Source of the DNA: Nitrospirota bacterium | Lineage (GTDB): Bacteria > Nitrospinota_A > UBA7883 | DNA: 64,000 nt | Assembly: GCA_024275315.1 (NCBI GenBank) | Contig: JAJRZK010000058.1 | Location: forward strand, 1-64,000 | Direction of reading: 5' to 3' | Part shown: piece by piece, positions 26,073-35,136 of the stretch | Layout of the letters: every line of letters begins with the position of its first letter | Numbering within the stretch: position 1 is the stretch's first letter | Made by a program: the position numbers and the translations under genes | Notes under the pieces: generated by a model | What the model was told of the DNA's origin: nothing | Databases searched by the model: none | The model's input: the letters and a program-made list of their open reading frames with translations, nothing else

Positions 26073-28045
26073 TCGTCGATCCGGATCATCACGCCCAGGT
26101 CACGGTCGTCGGACCGGGCGGCGTCCTTTTTCGGGTTAAACACGTATTCCGTCTCGAACCATACAATCTGGCTCAACCCGGGTTGCGCCGAAGATGGTAT
26201 GGCCACGTTTTTCCATTTTGTGCTCGCCAGGGTTATTTTAGTTTCAAAGTTTTCCGACCAGACCATGACCTTCTGAGGCTTCTGACCTATCCCCGGCAGT
26301 GGAGCGGAAACGCTGAAGCGTATTTTGCTCTTTATCGGCCTGATGTTCCACACGGCCCTCTTGCCGGACCACCTCGCATACCTTCCGTCCGGCTGTTTTT
26401 CCTTGATGTACACCCCGCTGGCGAATCCCTCTCTGACCGTCCAGTTCCACGCGAGGCTCACTTGCCACACCAACGCGATGACCATCCCCGCCATGGCCCA
26501 TCTGAAATATCTTGCCCCAACGCGGGAGCTTTCCACATGTGTGCGGCTCAACAACGCCAGTATCGCTCCGTATATCCAGAAAACCATCCCCATCGAGCGC
26601 ACATGGGCGATGTTGTGTGTTACCCCCATAAACAGCCACATGATCAGTGATGACGACACGGCGATGATCAGCCATTTGTCCGCGCCTGTTTTTTGACCTG
26701 CGGATCTGATCGCGGCTATGAACAGGCACGCTGTAAACACCGACCAGGAGGCCACTCCGATTATCCCCTGTTCGGCCAATGTCTGCAGGTAAAGAGAATG
26801 GGCTGTTCCGGAGGCGAACCCGATATCCTCGAACACCCGCCAGTCGCTCTGGTAGAAATAGTCGAAAAGATAGTGGTATCTGCCCAGCCCGATACCCAGC
26901 AGGGGGGAAAAACCAAACATCACAACAGCGGTGTGCCACAGGAAAAACCTTGGCTCCAGGACTCCGCGCCGCATGAAATAGAGTGGGTCGTTTTTGTATC
27001 CGGCCCAAACCTCCACCAGCTTGCTCATTGCGTCGCCAGATAAAAAACCGCCGGACGCCAGGCGCCCAGACGCCACGAAAGCCAGGAGCGCGGCCACGCA
27101 GAACGCATAAACCAGAACAGGCCGCGTCCTCGAGCTTTTAAGATAGATTATCACGCCAGGAGTTATCAGCGTCATGATCCCGATAGATATGTACGCCGAT
27201 CTTTGCCCCCCCTGCGCCAATGTGAAAATTATCAGCGCCATCGAGACGCCGTGGATTATCAACCACTTCTTTTCCTTCCGGTCCCGGAATATCAAATAGA
27301 TTACGATAGGGATCAGGGGCGTGAGCCATTGCGCCAGATATTGGTGGTTGTACGAAAACGATGTTATCGACTGCCAGACATGTCCGACCAGCGAAAGGCC
27401 AAGGTAGCTTTGCATGCCGTGGTTTTCCGCGATTCTGGTGTAATACAGGATCACCCCGGCCAGGCAGATGTAAATGGCCATAACCACCAGGCTTCTTAAA
27501 ACCTTCTCTATTTCATCTCTTCCGGAGTTGCGATAAACATTGAAAGTCACATAAAAAAGCCCGATCCCGCTTAATATGTTCGTCAACACCTTGAGGTGAT
27601 AAATGTGGCTGTTGGTAAACCCGATATACCAGAGATAGGCGTGGTTTGATATCGGCTCCGCCCAAAGAGCGAGGAAAAACTCCTTTATGTTCACCGGGAA
27701 GCTGAACATGGCCGCTATGGCGACCAGGGCTACGGGATATTTTAAGGGGATGACAAATCCGGATTTGCGTGCCAGGGCGCTGATCGCCCACACCAGGATG
27801 AGGATATAGATGAAAACGTCCAGCAACCAGAAATAGGGCATGTTCGACGAACCCAGGAAAAACGGGGCCAGCAACAGCAACAAAGCGGTCGCGCTTTTCC
27901 GGCTGTATATGGTGACCATGAAAAAAACGGCGACGAGCGCCAGGGCGGCCCCGGTTTCGGGAATCGGGAGAAGGATCGCGGCGGGGAAAAACAGGATCAG
28001 AAACGCGGCCGACCAGACGGGGTCGATCGTTTTTGTTCTTGCCAC
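26069..28045 (-). CDS. Wzy/O-antigen ligase-like polymerase
   Basis: 658-residue protein with about twelve membrane helices and a soluble C-terminal domain (about 540-658). The large periplasmic loop carries GIGLGRYHYLFDYF and GTAHSLYLQTLAEQG, the latter matching the conserved His-bearing motif of the O-antigen ligase/polymerase (Wzy_C) family. It would polymerise undecaprenyl-linked repeat units or ligate glycan to an acceptor. It follows the initiating transferase by 16 bases and overlaps the SGNH gene. The beta-rich C-terminal extension is unusual for a simple Wzy. Confidence 0.8.
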   Translation of the reverse strand: MARTKTIDPVWSAAFLILFFPAAILLPIPETGAALALVAVFFMVTIYSRKSATALLLLLAPFFLGSSNMPYFWLLDVFIYILILVWAISALARKSGFVIPLKYPVALVAIAAMFSFPVNIKEFFLALWAEPISNHAYLWYIGFTNSHIYHLKVLTNILSGIGLFYVTFNVYRNSGRDEIEKVLRSLVVMAIYICLAGVILYYTRIAENHGMQSYLGLSLVGHVWQSITSFSYNHQYLAQWLTPLIPIVIYLIFRDRKEKKWLIIHGVSMALIIFTLAQGGQRSAYISIGIMTLITPGVIIYLKSSRTRPVLVYAFCVAALLAFVASGRLASGGFLSGDAMSKLVEVWAGYKNDPLYFMRRGVLEPRFFLWHTAVVMFGFSPLLGIGLGRYHYLFDYFYQSDWRVFEDIGFASGTAHSLYLQTLAEQGIIGVASWSVFTACLFIAAIRSAGQKTGADKWLIIAVSSSLIMWLFMGVTHNIAHVRSMGMVFWIYGAILALLSRTHVESSRVGARYFRWAMAGMVIALVWQVSLAWNWTVREGFASGVYIKEKQPDGRYARWSGKRAVWNIRPIKSKIRFSVSAPLPGIGQKPQKVMVWSENFETKITLASTKWKNVAIPSSAQPGLSQIVWFETEYVFNPKKDAARSDDRDLGVMIRIDE

Positions 28046-28061
28046 TGGTGACTCGGGTGTA

Positions 28062-28622
28062 TTAATGGGCGACCCCCTTCCCGGTAATAGCGAAAAAAAA
28101 TGTCAAAATGATGATGTAAACGTCGAACCAAAACGACCGTCTGTTCAGGTATTCTGTCTCGAGCCTGACTTTTTCCTCTATACTAAGCTCGTCACGCCCC
28201 ATGATCTGCGCCCATCCGGTAAGCCCCGGAGCGAGACTGGTGATCCCCGCCTTTTCCCTCAATTCCACAAGATCGTCCTGGTTGAACAGGGCCGGCCGGG
28301 GACCCACAAAGCTCATTTCCCCCGTAATGATGTGCCATAACTGGGGGATTTCATCCAGGCTGGTCTTGCGAAGGAACCCTCCGACGGGTGTCAGGTATGA
28401 ACCCGATTCTTTCATAAGATGCGTGGCAAGCTGGGGAGTGTCCAGTTTCATGGTTCTGACCTTGGCCATCTTGAACAGCTTTTTATCTTTGCCGACACGG
28501 GACGACCAGTGCAACACAGGTCCCCTGGAGCTGAGCTTGACAGCTATGGCCACAAATAGCATGATCACCGCCGCGGGCGGCGCCAGGATTAACGCGCATG
28601 TAATGTCAAAAAGCCGCTTCAT
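28062..28622 (-). CDS. Initiating phosphoglycosyl transferase (bacterial sugar transferase)
   Basis: 186-residue monotopic phosphoglycosyl transferase that loads the first sugar phosphate onto undecaprenyl phosphate. It has the membrane re-entrant N-terminus (KRLFDITCALILAPPAAVIM), the cation-binding FKMAKVRTM region, the catalytic Asp-Glu in RKTSLDEIPQLW, and SFVGPRPAL and PGLTGWAQI. It has the compact PglC/WbaP-core length without extra TM domains. First sugar unknown. It lies directly upstream of the Wzy-like gene. Confidence 0.92.
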   Translation of the reverse strand: MKRLFDITCALILAPPAAVIMLFVAIAVKLSSRGPVLHWSSRVGKDKKLFKMAKVRTMKLDTPQLATHLMKESGSYLTPVGGFLRKTSLDEIPQLWHIITGEMSFVGPRPALFNQDDLVELREKAGITSLAPGLTGWAQIMGRDELSIEEKVRLETEYLNRRSFWFDVYIIILTFFFAITGKGVAH

Positions 28623-28681
28623 AAACTTGTCACCTGCTGTTCGATGCCGCTAACGACAGCGATCGGCGATGTCCGTTCATG

Positions 28682-28705
28682 CGGGCCGGCGGTCCACCCG
28701 GCCCG
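28682..28705. other. Perfect GC-rich hairpin between galE and the sugar transferase
   Basis: An 8-bp perfect stem (CGGGCCGG / CCGGCCCG) with an 8-nt loop lies in the 205-bp spacer downstream of galE and upstream of the phosphoglycosyl transferase on the minus strand. No T tract follows on either strand, so it is not a classic terminator. It could act as an mRNA processing, pausing or attenuation element, or be chance in GC-rich DNA. Confidence 0.3.
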
Positions 28706-28827
28706 GAATTGTTTGCTGAAAAACGTTTCATGTATATCAAATTTAATCCATCACCCGCTAAGCGGCAAGCTTTGGAGGTTCCATCGGGATTGATATGTCC
28801 GGACGTTTTCAGGGTGAACGACGCGCC

Positions 28828-29823
28828 TCAATAGCCATTTGGATGAGCCAGACTCCATCTGTACGATGTTTCCACGATGGTTTTCAGGTCTGCGTATTTT
28901 GGGCTCCAGCCAAGCGTTTTGAAAGCTTTTTCAGAAGAGCCGATCAGTGTCGCCGGGTCACCCTCTCTTCTTGGCCCATCGATGGTGTTGACAGGTTTTC
29001 CGCAAACTTCCTCTACTGTTTTTATCAGCTCCCGCACGGAATGCCCCGCGCCGTTGCCAAGGTTGAAAGCGCCCGGCTCCCCCCCGTTCGCCAGGTATTC
29101 AAGCGCGAGAATGTGTGCGCTTGCCAGGTCGGACACGTGGACATAGTCCCGGACGCCGGTGCCGTCGGCGGTGGGATAGTCGGAGCCGAAAATGGTGAGG
29201 CTGTCACGTTTTCCCAAAACTGTCTGGAGAACCAGCGGAACAAGCTGTTCTTCCTGCTCGCAATCCTTGCCGAGCCTTCCTTCCGGGTCTGCGCCTGTGG
29301 CGTTGAAATAGCGGAGAAACACCGGGCGGATCCCCGAAGATCTTGAAAAATCCGTGGCCATTCGTTCAAAAACCATTTTCGAATAACCATAGGGGCTGAT
29401 CGGGTTTTTCGGATGATCCTCGTCTATGGGGATACGCTCCGGAACTCCGTATACAGCGCAGGTGGAGGAGAAAACCAGGTTTTTTACATCATGGCGAGCC
29501 ATGGCCTCGAGAAGCGTTAGCCCGTTGACCGTGTTGTTCCTGTAATATTTCGCCGGGTCGCGTACGGATTCACCCACATAGACAGACGCGGCGAAATGGA
29601 GGACGGCGTCTATGGTGTTGGTGGTGAATATTTCATCCAGCAAACCCCCGTCGCCGATATCTCCGACGATCAATTCACCGTGCAGGACGGCCTCTTTGTG
29701 GCCGGTTGACAAATTGTCTATAACGACGGCGTCCCATCCCGCCTCTTTCAGGCTCAGGAGACAGTGGCTACCTATGTATCCGGCTCCTCCGGTCACCAGG
29801 GCTGTTTTGTTTTTCAAAGTCAT
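28828..29823 (-). CDS. galE: UDP-glucose 4-epimerase
   Basis: 331-residue SDR epimerase interconverting UDP-glucose and UDP-galactose (or the GlcNAc forms). Motifs are ALVTGGAGYIGSHCLLSL, VIDNLSTGHKEAV, FAASVYVGESVRDP, FSSTCAVYG, the catalytic YGYSKMVFERM, FRYFNATGADPEGRLG-type segment and GTGVRDYVHVSDLA. It heads the minus-strand group that includes the initiating transferase and Wzy-like protein and is divergent from the gene at 30082. Confidence 0.95.
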   Translation of the reverse strand: MTLKNKTALVTGGAGYIGSHCLLSLKEAGWDAVVIDNLSTGHKEAVLHGELIVGDIGDGGLLDEIFTTNTIDAVLHFAASVYVGESVRDPAKYYRNNTVNGLTLLEAMARHDVKNLVFSSTCAVYGVPERIPIDEDHPKNPISPYGYSKMVFERMATDFSRSSGIRPVFLRYFNATGADPEGRLGKDCEQEEQLVPLVLQTVLGKRDSLTIFGSDYPTADGTGVRDYVHVSDLASAHILALEYLANGGEPGAFNLGNGAGHSVRELIKTVEEVCGKPVNTIDGPRREGDPATLIGSSEKAFKTLGWSPKYADLKTIVETSYRWSLAHPNGY

Positions 29824-30081
29824 GGCGTCTCTGCGCTGTTTTGAGATTATGATAGTCTGCTAGTTTACAGGCTATTGAACCGTGGCGCCAGTTCATGTTC
29901 GGTTCCGGGTCGTCGCAGAACCCGGTAATGTGTACGGTCAAAGTGGATTGTGTGTTAAAAGCGCGTATTTGACGGCGTAAGAGTGTACAATTTGGTTTTA
30001 GCGGGTCGCGCTTTTAAACCGTGGGCAAACAGAAACGGCCATGGGTTGTTCATGCCTTTGATTAGAGGAGCTTGAATTGCT
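29824..30081. promoter_or_regulatory. Divergent intergenic region upstream of galE and the 30082 gene
   Basis: 258 bases with no gene. A hairpin CCGGGT (29905-29910) / ACCCGG (29920-29925) is visible. TTGACG and TACAAT strings occur near 29970-29990, but their spacing (about 11) is too short for a standard sigma-70 pair. Both divergent genes need promoters here; I cannot place them reliably. Confidence 0.3.
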
Positions 30082-30402
30082 ATGATCGTAAAAATCATGA
30101 AGATAGGGTTTTATATCCGTATACTTTCACTGGTGATGATGGTTGCGCCGTTCACATTCTCTATTGAAAAAGCATCCTCGTTCACAAGTTTACCGGAGAT
30201 GTCCGATGCGGATTCCGCGCAGGGTGATGAAACCCTGCTGGCGCTTGACGCATCCCGGCAGGGGAGCCACAGCCAGGCCGAGCCGGCAGGAGCGCAAAAC
30301 GACCCCAATGTCGACAGCATGATGGGCCACGACCACATGAAACATGGCTGGATGTGGATTGGCCTGATGATTATTATGATGGCTGTAATGATGGTGTTAT
30401 GA
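30082..30402 (+). CDS. Small Met/His-rich exported membrane protein
   Basis: 106-residue protein; GAGGAG at 30065-30070 precedes ATG 30082. An N-terminal signal-like helix (about 8-30) is followed by a polar linker (about 35-80) rich in Ser, Asp, Gln and Ala, then a Met/His cluster (MMGHDHMKHGWMW) and a Met-rich C-terminal membrane helix (GLMIIMMAVMMVL). His/Met clusters often bind copper or other soft metals, but no family is recognised. It is divergent from galE and directly upstream of the dehydratase, possibly co-transcribed with it. Confidence 0.55.
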   Translation: MIVKIMKIGFYIRILSLVMMVAPFTFSIEKASSFTSLPEMSDADSAQGDETLLALDASRQGSHSQAEPAGAQNDPNVDSMMGHDHMKHGWMWIGLMIIMMAVMMVL

Positions 30403-30479
30403 TGGCGCTGGCAGGCGGATGCCGGACATTCAGTGATAGCGGGAGAGATTCTAATATCAGATAGCAGTATGATCACCAG

Positions 30480-32435
30480 ATGAAGACCAGGATAGCCCTT
30501 AATAATCCGAACACATACATTATTTTGCTGGTAGACGCCATCCTTCTGTTTTTTGCCTACCTGTCGGCCTATTGGCTCCGTTTCGAGACCATTTCCCCAA
30601 CACCGGAAGTGAACGAATTTTTTTGGCGGAGTGTTTTCGTGGTAATCGCGTTAAAACTGGTGATTTTCACATATTACGGATTACAGTCCGGAATGTGGAG
30701 ATACACCGGCATCGTCGATCTTCTAAATATCATAAAGGCCACAATAGTCAGTTTTGTTCTGATAATGGTGGCGGCGGTCTTTTTCTATTACTCCAACCTG
30801 ACCGGAACGGTTTCGCGGTCAGTGTTCCTGATCGACGCCATAATGACGATGATTCTTATCAGCGCGTTCCGGCTGGGTATCAGGCTTTACTACAGCCGCG
30901 GCATGGGCGCGAAAGGTTTTCTGGACGCCTTCAGGCCGGCCCGGGCCAGGGAAAGCTCCGGAGGAATACCTGTTGTTATTTTTGGCGCCAACGAACGTGG
31001 AGAGCTACTGTTAAGAAGCCTGACGGGGCGTATGGAGCGCTCCAATTACGAGCCGGTGGGATTTATAGACGACAACCGGAAATACAGCGGAGTACATATA
31101 CATGGATACCCGGTGCTCGGTTCGCTGGACAATTTCGAGGAAATCGCGTCCCGCTTTTCGGTGAGGGAACTGTTGGTGGCGTCCAAGCTTCCCGGAGAGG
31201 AGCTTGAGCGGATCAACGAATTGTGTCGCGGTCTCAATGTTGTGTGCAGGATAGTCCCCGCGTATCTCGATACTTCCGATTTGAGGATTGATGTTTCTCA
31301 ACTTCGCAATATCCAGGTTGAGGACTTGCTTAACCGCCAGCCTGTGCAGATCGGCTATTTGGAAATAGAAAGCTCTATCAGGGGTAGCCGTGTGCTCATT
31401 ACCGGCGCCGGCGGTTCCATTGGTAGCCAGTTGGCCCTTCATATCGCAGAATTTGAACCTGCGCAAATCATCATGGTCGACAAATGCGAGAATTATTTGT
31501 ATGAACTCGGGATAAGCCAGGAGAAAAATTCACATAAAAGCACCAGGTTTGATTACAAATGCGTGGATATAACCAACGAAGACAGGATGGACCGGTTAAT
31601 GGCCGCCGCCAAACCCCAATATGTTTTCCACGCGGCGGCTCACAAGCATGTGCCGTTGATGGAGAACAACAAGGAAGAGGCCATACGCAACAACATCGGC
31701 GGGGTCAAGGTGATGGCTACGCTTTCTGAAAAATATGGCGTCAAAAGGTTTATCCTCATCTCCACCGACAAGGCGGTCAACCCTGTCAACACGATGGGTA
31801 TCACGAAGCGGGTATGCGAGCTTTATGTGCAAAACCTGTCAAAACGAAGCCGAACGATTTTTATGTCTGTCCGGTTCGGCAATGTCCTGGGTAGCAACGG
31901 CAGTGTTATTCCCCTGTTTATGAAGCAGATAGAAAGCCGGGGTCCAGTGACAGTCACCGACGAGAACGTTGAGCGCTATTTCATGACTATTCCCGAAGCC
32001 GTGCTTCTCATACTTCAGGCCGCGACTTTTGGCGATCAGGGAGCCCTGTATCTGCTGGACATGGGGGAACCGGTGAAAATAATGGACCTGGCCCGAACCA
32101 TGATAAGGATGGCCGGATTTGAGCCGGAAAAGGATATCGCCATAAAAATCACAGGCTTAAGGCCGGGAGAGAAGCTTCATGAAGAGTTGACCGGCGCCGG
32201 AGAGGTGTTGCTCGCCACTGATCATCCTAAGATTAACAGTGTCAATAACCGCAATCCGGTGTGGAAAGGAACCGATGATCTTGTTGAGTTTGCGCTAAAA
32301 AAATGCACCGAGGATCCGGAGGCGGCTCAGCAGGCTATTCTGGCCTGGTTGAAAAAGGGGGAGGGCGATTTAGAGCCGGAGAGGGGAAGCGCCGCTCATT
32401 TGAACGTCATGAGCGAAAATCAAAAGCCAGCCTGA
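30480..32435 (+). CDS. CapD/PglF-type UDP-HexNAc 4,6-dehydratase, membrane-bound
   Basis: 651-residue nucleoside-diphosphate-sugar dehydratase. Four to five N-terminal membrane helices (about 12-130), a CoA-binding-like Rossmann domain (about 165-300; PVVIFGANERGELLLRSL) and a catalytic SDR domain (about 305-600; VLITGAGGSIGSQLALHI, FHAAAHKHVPLMENN, LISTDKAVNPVN and MGITKRVCE). This is the WbpM/CapD/PglF architecture, which makes UDP-4-keto-6-deoxy-HexNAc, a precursor of diamino sugars and of legionaminic or pseudaminic acids. No matching 4-aminotransferase is certain in the window. Confidence 0.92.
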   Translation: MKTRIALNNPNTYIILLVDAILLFFAYLSAYWLRFETISPTPEVNEFFWRSVFVVIALKLVIFTYYGLQSGMWRYTGIVDLLNIIKATIVSFVLIMVAAVFFYYSNLTGTVSRSVFLIDAIMTMILISAFRLGIRLYYSRGMGAKGFLDAFRPARARESSGGIPVVIFGANERGELLLRSLTGRMERSNYEPVGFIDDNRKYSGVHIHGYPVLGSLDNFEEIASRFSVRELLVASKLPGEELERINELCRGLNVVCRIVPAYLDTSDLRIDVSQLRNIQVEDLLNRQPVQIGYLEIESSIRGSRVLITGAGGSIGSQLALHIAEFEPAQIIMVDKCENYLYELGISQEKNSHKSTRFDYKCVDITNEDRMDRLMAAAKPQYVFHAAAHKHVPLMENNKEEAIRNNIGGVKVMATLSEKYGVKRFILISTDKAVNPVNTMGITKRVCELYVQNLSKRSRTIFMSVRFGNVLGSNGSVIPLFMKQIESRGPVTVTDENVERYFMTIPEAVLLILQAATFGDQGALYLLDMGEPVKIMDLARTMIRMAGFEPEKDIAIKITGLRPGEKLHEELTGAGEVLLATDHPKINSVNNRNPVWKGTDDLVEFALKKCTEDPEAAQQAILAWLKKGEGDLEPERGSAAHLNVMSENQKPA

Positions 32436-32604
32436 ACGGGGAAGGACCAGCGCTGGGCATGTCTAGCGGCTGTTTGCGTCGGCGCCCCGGGTATATGCGA
32501 AAATCGGTTGAAACCGGTTGTTCGCCAGACATGAAGCTTGGCCAGAATCCGGAAACCTCGATTATCTTGACATGCCGGACACATCCCAATATAATGCTCA
32601 CACT

Positions 32605-33138
32605 ATGAGCAACTGTGCTGTAAGTATATCAGAAATAAACTGGTACGCTGTCTATGTACGGTATCAGAGTGAGTATAAAATCGCCAGGATATTGCGGGAG
32701 AAGGTCGGGCTGGATGCGCGGGTTCCCAGTTTGAAGGTATGGCGCCGCAAAAATGGCAAGAGCGTAAACATACCCAGGCCGTTGCTGGACACATACGTTT
32801 TTATACGGGCCGATATAAGATCGATAAACTGGGCGATGTTTTATTCAATAAACGGGATTATCGGTCTCGTGCGTTTATCCGGGGCTCCGGCTCCTGTGCC
32901 AGAACGCCAGATAGAAAGCCTGGAAGCGCTGGGGTCATCCAGCCAGATGGTTCACGCCATGGAATACAAGCGGTTTTCTCCTGATGAGCTCGTTGAGGTG
33001 ACCTCCGGGCCGCTTGAAGGGGCTACCGGGGCTTTTATACGAAGCAACAGGCAAACAGGAATGTTTGTGGTGAGCCTGGACCTTTTTCAACGTTCATTGG
33101 TGACAGAGGTTGACGCCAGGTGCGTTCGGCCTGCTTGA
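32605..33138 (+). CDS. NusG-like transcription antiterminator (RfaH/UpxY type)
   Basis: 177-residue NusG paralogue. The N-terminal NGN domain (WYAVYVRYQSEYKIARIL, then VWRRKNGKSVNIPRPLLDTYVFIRAD split over residues about 12-75) and a C-terminal KOW-type segment (ELVEVTSGPLEGATGAFI) are visible. Specialised NusG paralogues promote complete transcription of long surface-polysaccharide operons, and this one lies amid such genes, so that role is likely. The start is uncertain: ATG 32605 and ATG 32572 are in frame and neither has a clear ribosome-binding site. Confidence 0.85.
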   Translation: MSNCAVSISEINWYAVYVRYQSEYKIARILREKVGLDARVPSLKVWRRKNGKSVNIPRPLLDTYVFIRADIRSINWAMFYSINGIIGLVRLSGAPAPVPERQIESLEALGSSSQMVHAMEYKRFSPDELVEVTSGPLEGATGAFIRSNRQTGMFVVSLDLFQRSLVTEVDARCVRPA

Positions 33139-33321
33139 TTGCAAGTAGCCGGAAAATCATCTGTAAACCCGCTCACCTTGACATACAGGACGCCGGAGGT
33201 TTGCCTTGGCGGCCCGCATGTAGTGTCCATGGCCTTGTCATTCATAGCGCTCCTAAACGCTCCTTTGTAGACGATTGTCGCCAGCGGTTTCACCAACTAC
33301 CACAGAGGTATACTCACAACG

Positions 33322-33948
33322 ATGGAAGAGGACAAGAAATCTCCCCACGCTCATTACAAGAGTGTCGCCGACGACCTGATATCCTTGCGGATACTCGACA
33401 TGATAGAGCAGGGGAAAAAAATATCCCAACGCAAGATCACGAACCAGACCGGCCTGGCGGCGGGGCTGGTGCATTCGTACATGCGAAAGGTGATTAACAA
33501 GGGGTGGGTCAAAGCCAAGCAGGTAAGCGCCCGGCGATGGCTTTACTATCTCACCCCGGACGGGTTTATGGAGAAAAGCAATCTTACGATAAAATACTTT
33601 TCCGTGACCCTGAAAAACTTTCGTGACGCGCAGAACCTGCTTCGCAACCATGTGGATATCTGCCAGCAAAGCGGCTGGAGCCGGCTTATCGTCGCAGGCG
33701 ACAACGATCTGGCGGAAATAGCCGCGTTAAATATAAACTCGGTTAATGCCCTGAAACTCGTGGCCGTTTTGTCCGTCCTCGGCGACGGGGTAACGGTGGC
33801 CGGCGTAAAGGCCCTTAAGTTCGACAGCGTAGACGAAATCGAGTATGACAGGATATTGATCTGCGACGTGAAGTTTCTCGAATGGTGGGCTTCCAGAGGC
33901 AGGTCCGCTGGTGATGAACGCCTGATCCATCTTTCCATTCCCCAGTAA
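33322..33948 (+). CDS. Winged-helix transcriptional regulator with Rossmann-like C-terminus
   Basis: 208-residue protein with an N-terminal winged-helix domain (about 15-75: LRILDMIEQGKKISQRKITN, then a recognition helix AAGLVHSYMRKVINKGWVK and wing ARRWLYYLTPDG). A C-terminal alpha/beta domain (about 110-205) resembles a CoA-binding or Rossmann-like sensor fold (LIVAGDNDLAEIAAL). Such regulators often head exopolysaccharide clusters. It follows the NusG-like gene and stands eight bases before an SGNH gene. Target and effector unknown. Confidence 0.7.
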   Translation: MEEDKKSPHAHYKSVADDLISLRILDMIEQGKKISQRKITNQTGLAAGLVHSYMRKVINKGWVKAKQVSARRWLYYLTPDGFMEKSNLTIKYFSVTLKNFRDAQNLLRNHVDICQQSGWSRLIVAGDNDLAEIAALNINSVNALKLVAVLSVLGDGVTVAGVKALKFDSVDEIEYDRILICDVKFLEWWASRGRSAGDERLIHLSIPQ

Positions 33949-33956
33949 CAGCGAAG

Positions 33957-34991
33957 ATGAGCCACTACAAAGACAGGTATCGGATTGTCGGTCATATGGA
34001 GTGTTATGACCAGTTCTCCTTCGTGCCGTTTCCGTACCTGATGTTCCGGACCAGGCCAAACCGCACGTCTGCGGTAATCAATACAGACAGGTACGGTTGC
34101 CGCTATTCCGTCAAACCGGATAAAAGCAGGGTGAGCGTTGAAAATATTGGTGACTATGACGAGGTAGGGATAGTGCTCGGGGGAAGCGCGGCCTTCGGGT
34201 GGGGCGCCACAAGCGACGAAAAGACGATCCCCAGCGTATTGAACCGGCTCGACCCGGGCACAACCTGGCTTAACATGGGTGGGTGCACGTACCAGTCGTT
34301 TCAGGAACTGGTATCTTTGCTGATGTTTGTTCCATTAGACAAAATATCGAGAATTGTCCTGTATTCCGGTGTCAACGGTGCGTTTCTTACTCTTTTTGAG
34401 TCTTACAGGGACCCGAACATACCTTTCTTTTTCAAATACAGTGACTACCGGACGCCGATCGAGGAATATGCAAGACAAACCCAGACCGAGAAGTTTTTCC
34501 CGGTTTTGCGCAACTTCATCCGAAAAATACGGGGATATCCGCAGAATCAGGTGCAATACCCCCCAAATCCCCTGGGCCAGCCGGAACCCGATATCCAAAA
34601 ACGGATAGACTCCGGGATGGAAAGGGCGACCAGGGATATCGGCGCTATTGCGCATCTTTCCAGGTCGGCGGGGTTTAAGGTGGATTATTTTTTCCAGCCG
34701 TGCATCATGGAGGGATCGAAGGAACTGACAGATGAAGAACTCGAAATCACACAGATACTGGACAGCCTTTATCAAAAAGATAACCCGATGAAACGGCTCG
34801 GTGAGGTGGTTCCTCCATTTGCTGATGGAATAGGGTCGTTTTGTAAAAGCGAATGTATAGGATTTGACAATCTCCAGCCGATGTTCCTTGGCGGTGAATG
34901 GTTGTTTGTGGACAGGGTTCATTCAACTGACAAGGGGTACGAAAAAGCCGCCATGGCTATCTATCAATACATAAACGGGATTAAATCATGA
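33957..34991 (+). CDS. SGNH hydrolase-like protein, atypical block I
   Basis: 344-residue SGNH-fold protein without an obvious signal peptide. Block I reads IVLGGSAAFGWGA, so the usual Asp before the Ser is Gly. A block III-like VLYSGVNGAFL and a C-terminal FVDRVHSTDKGY with Asp and His keep the likely triad. The stop overlaps the next tiny membrane protein gene (ATGA). By analogy with other SGNH proteins in glycan loci it may act on acyl groups; substrate unknown. Confidence 0.65.
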   Translation: MSHYKDRYRIVGHMECYDQFSFVPFPYLMFRTRPNRTSAVINTDRYGCRYSVKPDKSRVSVENIGDYDEVGIVLGGSAAFGWGATSDEKTIPSVLNRLDPGTTWLNMGGCTYQSFQELVSLLMFVPLDKISRIVLYSGVNGAFLTLFESYRDPNIPFFFKYSDYRTPIEEYARQTQTEKFFPVLRNFIRKIRGYPQNQVQYPPNPLGQPEPDIQKRIDSGMERATRDIGAIAHLSRSAGFKVDYFFQPCIMEGSKELTDEELEITQILDSLYQKDNPMKRLGEVVPPFADGIGSFCKSECIGFDNLQPMFLGGEWLFVDRVHSTDKGYEKAAMAIYQYINGIKS

Positions 34992-35107
34992 TATACGTGA
35001 TAGCCGGATTGGTCGTTGTATTGATAGGCGCGGTTATCATAATCCTGCGCTTGCGATCAGAAAAGAAAAAGCCGGACAGTCCGGACGATATTTATCCGCT
35101 TTGGTAG
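34988..35107 (+). CDS. 39-residue single-span membrane protein
   Basis: ATG 34988 overlaps the SGNH stop by four bases (ATGA), so translation is coupled. One membrane helix (VIAGLVVVLIGAVIIIL) is followed by a basic stretch (RLRSEKKK) and the tail PDSPDDIYPLW. It resembles no family I can name. The same kind of tail (PDKPDDFIYAMY) ends the 106-residue protein at 46632. Probably a small membrane partner for the soluble SGNH protein. Confidence 0.6.
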   Translation: MIYVIAGLVVVLIGAVIIILRLRSEKKKPDSPDDIYPLW

Positions 35108-35136
35108 TTTCAATCCCGATCAGTTTCCCAAGCGCC

